Part shown: positions 1-12,500 of the stretch, piece by piece
How positions within the stretch are numbered: position 1 is the stretch's first letter
How the letters are laid out: each line of letters begins with the position of its first letter
Source of the DNA: Halisarca cf. caerulea
Lineage: Eukaryota; Porifera; Demospongiae; Chondrillida; Halisarcidae
DNA length: 12,500 bases
Direction of reading: 5' to 3'
NCBI GenBank assembly: GCA_963170055.1
Contig: CAUJGJ010000327.1
Span: 205,001-217,500, forward strand
Notes under the pieces: generated by a model
Told to the model about the DNA's origin: nothing
The model's database searches: none
What the model saw: the letters and a program-made list of their open reading frames with translations, nothing else
Translations under genes and position numbers: made by a program

Positions 1-236
1 GCCCTGTTGCTGTACGATCACAGCCCTGTTCTGTCCGATCACAGCCCTGTTGCTGTCTGATCACAGCCCTGTTGCTGTCTGATCACAGCCCTGTTGCTGT
101 CCGATCACAGCCCTGTTGCTGTCCGATCACAGCCCTGTTGCTGTACCATCACAGCCCTGTTGCTGTCCGATCACAGCCCTGTTGCTGTACCATCACAGCC
201 CTGTTGCTGTACCATCACAGTCCTGTTGCTGTCCTA
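1..236. repeat. 22-bp minisatellite, cut by the window start
   Basis: About ten to eleven head-to-tail copies of a 22-bp unit (GCCCTGTTGCTGT followed by 9 variable bases, usually CCGATCACA or ACCATCACA). Two copies have one-base deletions. Long open frames across it in several frames are a by-product of the repeat. It ends just before TTTTGTTTCTGTTCAG, an acceptor-like sequence for which no convincing exon follows. Confidence 0.95.
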
Positions 237-663
237 CTGATTTTGTTTCTGTTCAGAGAAAGTTCATGGAGGGGTGTGTGGGGGGTGGGAGCAGCTGACG
301 GCCATGCATGTATGTGATGAACTGTTTATGTCACAAAGCCCCCCCCCCCCCCCCCCCCGAAATCCCTGACAGAACCCCTGACATCCGTATATGTAATGAA
401 ATGGGTTGAAATAATGCCAGATATAGTACCATAAGACCTTCCCATCAACCTTGAGCCCGTTCTAAAGAAAAGGCATAATAATAATAAGAAAATCAGAAGA
501 AAAAAAAAGAAGAAACTGATATCATGGCATTTCATGCTATGTAACTGTTTGAAATCTGGCTTAGAGATGACTCTTGGAGGCTACTTCATACTTATTTTTA
601 CTTAAAAAGTTTGCGAAAATGCAAAATTAATGGTTTTCAAAGCTCCAAAATGTACGTTTTCAG
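237..663. other. Unassigned stretch with a 20-base poly-C tract
   Basis: Poly-C occupies 339-358. An A-rich ATAATAATAAG/GAAGAAAAAAAAAG stretch lies near 475-515. No open frame with recognisable protein, no transposon ends and no RNA gene were seen. It could be upstream intron or intergenic DNA. Confidence 0.6.
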
Positions 664-731
664 CGTCATTATCTAAACCCAATTCCCTCTTCCACCATTT
701 TGTTTTCGCGTCACCCCTGCAACTGTATGAG
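664..731 (+). CDS. Possible additional 5' exon of the receptor (weak)
   Basis: An open 68-nt segment follows an acceptor-like TTTTCAG and ends at GAG|GTACAT. It would be read with two leading bases and then 22 codons (ending LQLYE), finishing in phase 0. That phase fits the next exon at 786 and leaves an intron of only 54 bases. No domain is recognised. The stretch could equally be intergenic or intronic sequence that is open by chance. Confidence 0.22.
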
Positions 732-785
732 GTACATCCGTACTCCATGATTTGTACAATTCACTTCTTCTGATCACTCCTGCAG

Positions 786-8902
<8,117 letters not shown>

Positions 8903-9154
8903 GTAAGTACATGAGAAATACATGTACACATGAGTGGTATGCTAGCGTGTGTGTGTGTATGTGCATGTGTGTGTGGGTGAGTTAGTGAGTTGGTGTCACA
9001 TAGTTACATGTAGTGTGGAATACTGTATGGGTTGGACTTATTCGACTTCTCCCATATCTTCCTTTGCCTAGTACACAGTCTGTATACAAGAGTGTACAAG
9101 TATGTACTGTATGTACGTATCTACTATATGTACGTTTGTGCAACCACTTTTGTG

Positions 9155-9567
9155 TTGGAGCCGGGGTGAGTGCAGTGGAACCGATACCTCATGAGAGAGG
9201 TGTGTAGTAACCTACGTATTGCTAAATGAATGCTCCAACAACTAGGATCGAGCCTGGACTATAGAGAAGGAGATCCGTTTGCTGAATTTTATCTCCAGGT
9301 GTTTCTGGGTGTTAGTACCCACATATTTCAACCAAGAATGGAAAGAATCAATCTTGATATGGATGAAAATGGTTTTAAAGAGCTTAGTTGCGTTTATGTA
9401 CATACATCATTTAGCTTTCAGACTGTACTCTGAAGAAAAGTCTCTGGCCATCGTTAATCTTCTATAAAAGCCTGCGCAAAGCATCCTGCTTTTTGGAAGG
9501 CTTGTGGTGGACATACTTTAAGCCTTTGTATAACTTGTATTTACCACTTTCTGTGTTCAATTAATTG
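9155..9567 (+). repeat. Left arm of a diverged inverted duplication flanking the FReD gene
   Basis: It aligns with the reverse complement of 11295-11697 across several blocks: GTGTAGTAACCTA, TTGCTAAA, CTCCAACA, TTTGCTGAATTT, TCTCCAGGTGTTT, a GATGAAAATGGTTT-like block, CAGACTGT and TCTTCT..AAAAGC. Identity looks roughly three-quarters. This arm retains only one side of the foldback element seen in the other arm. It contains a 67-codon open frame with GDPFAEFYLQVFLGVS that is partly preserved in the other arm. Confidence 0.7.
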
Positions 9568-9995
9568 TACTTTTACACGCATGCGCACAACGATCATCCA
9601 CGTGTTGTCCCTGTCTCCTGTCTTGTCTCGTACTGGTTCTCCTATTTACGATTACAACTAATGGTTACGGTTCTCTCGCGCCATCGAACCCACATATAAC
9701 CATAGGCTTTTAGTTATGACCCCCCCCCCCCATTGTATATAATTTCCACCGATGATTAATTGGTTACTATGCCAAAATGTATTATACAATACCAAAACCA
9801 CAGTAACCTACAAGTATTCAATTTCTATAGAACTGCCTATTATGTGCCCACACATGAACTGAAAGGTTTATATTATACAACATGTTATTGAGCTGCACAG
9901 ATGTGTGAAGTAGTGTCTAGGTATGATGTGTCATTGTGTTCCATAGTGGTAGTGTGTGGGGTGCACATCAAATCTGCTGTATCAATCTTCTTTCA
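9568..9995. other. 3' flank of the FReD gene, unassigned
   Basis: It contains ACGCATGCGCAC near 9577 and a 12-base poly-C at 9720-9731. No canonical AATAAA on the minus strand was found near the FReD stop. A TATAAA/AATATA variant at about 9867-9874 is a possible poly(A) signal. No gene recognised. Confidence 0.5.
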
Positions 9996-10991
9996 TTATG
10001 GACGAGCTCGTAGCTTCATTTCAGCAAACTTCATGCCGTCTTGTACGTGTGTTTCATCAGACAAAGTGGTCCAGAAGACTGAACCGTACCCACTACTGCC
10101 ACGGTAGACCCCGTTGAGACAGGAATGATAGCATTTGGTGAACCACCATCCTCCCTGTAGTGATTGGTGCCGAGCACAGTTCAAACCTGGATGTTGGTCG
10201 TTGTCCTTGTCGAAGGTTGTGAATGGTATGCCGTTGTGTTGTGTCAGTCTGTCAGGAGCTGAGCTTGATGCCTGGTAGCCTAACACATCTAGTGTGTATG
10301 AACTTTTGTGACCGTTGACATTGAAGAAACTGTAGTGAGCTACTTTGTAGTTACCGAAAAAGTCAGCTAAATCAACCCTCAGTTCAGTTCTTGGTTGTCT
10401 TGTAGTGAGACAGTGGAGCCGGTCCAGTCCGAGCCAGTACTCTCCAGTACGGTTCCCAAACCCTTCCACATAGTTTGCCCAGTCTCGGTTGAAGTTTTCA
10501 GATCCATCCATTCTTCTCTGAAACACAGTCCATCCTCCATTCTTCATGTCGCAGTACACCTGAAAGGGCCTACCACATCCGGGGTCAATGGTATGAACGC
10601 CATCAAACGCACATCCTCTCCGAAGAGCATCTTGACAGTCGCGTGGTAAAGGACTCGGTGTGCCTGTGTAGACAGAAGTAGTAGGTGCGGTAGGTACGCA
10701 GTGATATGCTTGGTTGGTTGGTGGGCACATTGCATACACGTGTCTCCAATCTACACTACTAACCACATAGAAGGAAATTGTAGCACACTCTACTCCTTAT
10801 CACATTGCAGATCTGTCTGCCACACTAGCATTATGTCAGAAGCAGGGACACCTATGTAGTCCAACATTCTCCTAATCTGTCTGTTTTGTGTACAGTTACC
10901 CTTTACAAGTAGACTCACATCCACTGGTGATGGTTGTAGTCAGCACTGCACTGACAACAGCAGCAACTAACAGACCTGGCATCACCGTCAT
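9996..10991 (-). CDS. Secreted fibrinogen-related domain (FReD) protein, two exons
   Basis: Exon 1 is 10991-10900, an ATG followed by 30 codons and two bases. Exon 2 is 10758-9996, ending RARP then TAA; total about 284 residues. Residues 1-24 are a signal peptide (M-T-V-M-P-G-LLVAAVVSAV-L...SG). Residues 32-70 are a P/T-rich linker with C42 and C51. Residues 71-284 are a full-length fibrinogen C-terminal domain: VYCDM, GGWTVFQRR, GFGNRTGEYWLGLDR, LRVDLADFFG, a DKDND calcium site, NCARHQ, GGWWFTKCYHSCLNG and EMKLRARP. The length is normal for the family and no frame break is seen. The intron is 142 bases; the acceptor could instead be three bases further on (one residue less). FReD proteins bind sugars or acetylated ligands outside cells, often in innate immunity or adhesion (family knowledge). 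No coiled coil or collagen segment was seen, unlike ficolins. It lies antisense to, and possibly within an intron of, the receptor gene. Confidence 0.9.
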
Positions 10992-11068
10992 TCCTCTGCT
11001 ACACAACTCCCAATTTCTTTGTAGCTAATTCCAGTAGGTTACTGGTTACTGCTGTCAGGTCTAAGACA

Positions 11069-11074
11069 TTTATA
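11069..11074 (-). promoter_or_regulatory. TATA box of the FReD gene
   Basis: TATAAA on the minus strand lies 78 bases upstream of the FReD start codon. That predicts transcription start near 11040-11045 and a 5' leader of about 50 bases. It is a single motif match; its position is what makes it convincing. Confidence 0.5.
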
Positions 11075-11182
11075 AGGTGGCAAAGTAGGTAACTTCCTTT
11101 CTTTATCTATCAAAATACTTGTGGCATGGTGTACCCATCTGATTGTTTTCAATTAAGAATAGTATTTCTTTTTATTGTCTGA

Positions 11183-11190
11183 TGACGTCA
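11183..11190. promoter_or_regulatory. CRE palindrome TGACGTCA upstream of the FReD gene
   Basis: A perfect eight-base CREB/ATF site lies about 110 bases upstream of the TATA box. Such sites usually act within about 200 bases of the start. Use by this gene is inferred. Confidence 0.35.
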
Positions 11191-11294
11191 TACATCAAAG
11201 GAGCCTTTTGGGAAGTAAAATGTGATATTTTCTCACTTGTACATGTGCACAGATGAAAGATTACTTACTGTTGACATTAAGCACCCTAAGGTCA

Positions 11295-11697
11295 TGCGAA
11301 TCAATCAAGTGTGTGAAGTGACAGACCACAACCAGCTTTAGGCTAAAAAAATAATAGTAACAAGTGCCACCTTTCGGAAATGTAAAGCTTTCCGAATAGC
11401 AGGAAGCTTCATGCATGCTTTTAAAGAAGATCAATGATGTACAGAGGCCTTTTCTCTGAAAACAGTCTGAAACTAAACTCTTTGAAACCATTTCATCAAC
11501 ATCAAAATTAATTTTTTTTCTTCGTCAGCATACGTACATACTGACACCATGAAACACCTGGAGACGAAATTCAGCAAACAGATCCCCCTATAGGAGCTGT
11601 TGGAGTGTTTCTTTAGCAATAAATAGGTTACTACACGCCTCGCTCGGGAGGTATCGTATTTACTGCGCTCACCCTCGGTGCTCTAGCAGTGAATATG
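11295..11697 (-). repeat. Right arm of the inverted duplication flanking the FReD gene
   Basis: It reads on the minus strand in parallel to 9155-9567. The counterpart protein-like block is GDLFAEFRLQVFHGVS, preceded by ETLQQLL and a stop, so this copy is not intact coding sequence as it stands. It lies upstream of the FReD promoter. Confidence 0.7.
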
Positions 11698-11728
11698 ATA
11701 CTTCCCTTGGAGGCATGCAGTAACCTAT
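11623..11728. mobile_element. Near-palindromic 106-bp foldback MITE
   Basis: The left end is ATAGGTTACTACACGCCTCG and the right end's reverse complement is ATAGGTTACTGCATGCCTCC. Pairing continues for about 50 bases on each side (for example GAGGTATCGTATTTACTGC against AAGTATCATATTCACTGC), leaving almost no loop. It is noncoding. An arm of the same element occurs at about 9160-9213. Confidence 0.75.
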
Positions 11729-11790
11729 AATTATTACACTTAGTATGGCTTGTGAATACACTTGAATGAGTGTAAGCAGTGTATGTGTTG

Positions 11791-12178
11791 TCAGGGTGGG
11801 GATAGACACCTGTGCACATGTCAGGGTGGGGATAGACACCTGTGCACATGTTAGGGTGGGGACAGACACCTGTACACATGTCAGGGTGGGGATAGACACC
11901 TGTGCACATGTTAGGGTGGGGATAGACACTTGTGCACATGTCAGGGTGGGGATAGACACCTGTGCACATGTCAGGGTGGGGATAGACACCTGTGCACATG
12001 TTAGGGTGGGGACAGACACCTGTACACATGTCAGGGTGGGGATAGACACCTGTGCACATGTTAGGGTGGGGATAGACACTTGTGCACATGTCAGGGTGGG
12101 GATAGACACCTGTGCACATGTTAGGGTGGGGATAGACACCTGTGCACATGTTAGGGTGGGGATAGACACCTGTACACA
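11791..12178. repeat. 30-bp minisatellite, 13 units, with 150-bp higher-order period
   Basis: The unit begins TCAGGGTGGGGATAGACACC and ends TGTGCACATG. Variants are TTAGGG starts, GACAGACACC with TGTACACATG, and ACACTTGTG. Because 30 is divisible by three and the unit lacks stops, several frames on both strands stay open across it (10-residue repeats such as VGIDTCAHVR and MCTGVYPHPN). These are not called as proteins. Confidence 0.97.
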
Positions 12179-12500
12179 ACTTGATCAATTAAGAGATGTT
12201 ATGTTTTTGGCACTAAAACAAAATGGCCACCCCTACTGTATATAGGAGTTTGCTGCTATTTTATGACCTATAGTTTAGATTCTTTCCATTCACTTCCCGA
12301 TGTCAAATAGATTTCCTTCATACTTTCTGCTTTCACCAAGCACTGTAAATAGTACTCTCAAATTGTAGGCAACGCATGGCATATTTGCACGGATTCCAAT
12401 TGCACTGATATCCTATTTCCACAAGATACGAGAATGTGTTCCTTTGTCTCTTCAAACCAATGAACATTGCCATCATGTTTGCAGACACATGTCTCTGTCA
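12179..12500. other. Unassigned right edge
   Basis: No supported gene. A plus-strand segment after ATTGTAG at 12368 stays open for more than 40 codons to the window end, and the minus strand also has short open segments. No domain or receptor TM6/TM7 signature could be read in either. Confidence 0.4.

Noticed and set aside
236..320. Exon after TTTTGTTTCTGTTCAG
   Set aside because: The acceptor is good, but no frame gives a recognisable segment with a matching donor and phase.
9901..10107. Plus-strand open frame as a continuation of TM5
   Set aside because: After a CACAG acceptor it is phase-compatible, but it has charged residues in place of the TM5/TM6 pattern and runs antisense into the FReD exon.
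10395..10735. Open frames overlapping the FReD exon in other frames
   Set aside because: Shadows of the FReD coding sequence, without features of their own.
11791..12178. CRISPR-like array
   Set aside because: Units are head-to-tail with no spacers, and the genome is eukaryotic. The same holds for the 22-, 23- and 38-bp arrays.
11631..12245. Open frames of 159-185 codons with 10-residue repeats on both strands
   Set aside because: The 30-bp unit is stop-free in several frames, so openness carries no evidence. The minus frame runs on into the foldback MITE.
12369..12500. Open plus-strand segment after ATTGTAG as a receptor TM exon
   Set aside because: It lacks a TM6 or TM7 signature and is cut by the window end. 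Too little to support a call.

Overview
The window is animal nuclear DNA, most likely from an invertebrate. The evidence is a multi-exon adhesion-family G-protein-coupled receptor (GPCR) gene, a secreted fibrinogen-related protein with a single-exon domain, short GT-AG introns, many microsatellites and minisatellites, and small foldback transposons. The abundance of TACATAC/ACGTACGT words resembles marine invertebrate genomes. A demosponge is possible, but this is only an impression from composition.

Layout. Bases 1-660 hold a 22-bp minisatellite, a poly-C tract and unassigned sequence. From about base 664 or 786 to 8902 lies the plus-strand receptor gene, interrupted by introns of about 190-1380 bases. 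Eleven exons join with fully consistent splice phases into 378 codons: the end of an extracellular region, a GAIN-type domain with a GPS-like motif, then transmembrane helices TM1 to the start of TM5. The 5' end, TM6-7 and the C-tail were not found in the window. Its introns hold three long (TG)n tracts, one (CA)n tract, five minisatellites and several short transposon-like hairpins.

Bases 9996-10991, on the minus strand, hold a compact two-exon gene for a secreted fibrinogen-related (FReD) protein of about 284 residues. It has a signal peptide exon, a 142-base intron, and a TATA box and CRE palindrome upstream. Two diverged inverted copies of a repeat of about 400 bp (9155-9567 and 11295-11697) flank it. 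The right-hand copy contains a near-palindromic 106-bp foldback element. Bases 11791-12178 are a 30-bp minisatellite with a 150-bp higher-order period. The last 320 bases hold no gene that can be supported.

The two genes have no demonstrated functional link. Either the FReD gene is nested antisense in a large receptor intron, or the receptor is truncated here. Both protein types face the cell exterior (adhesion receptor; secreted lectin-like protein), which is suggestive only.
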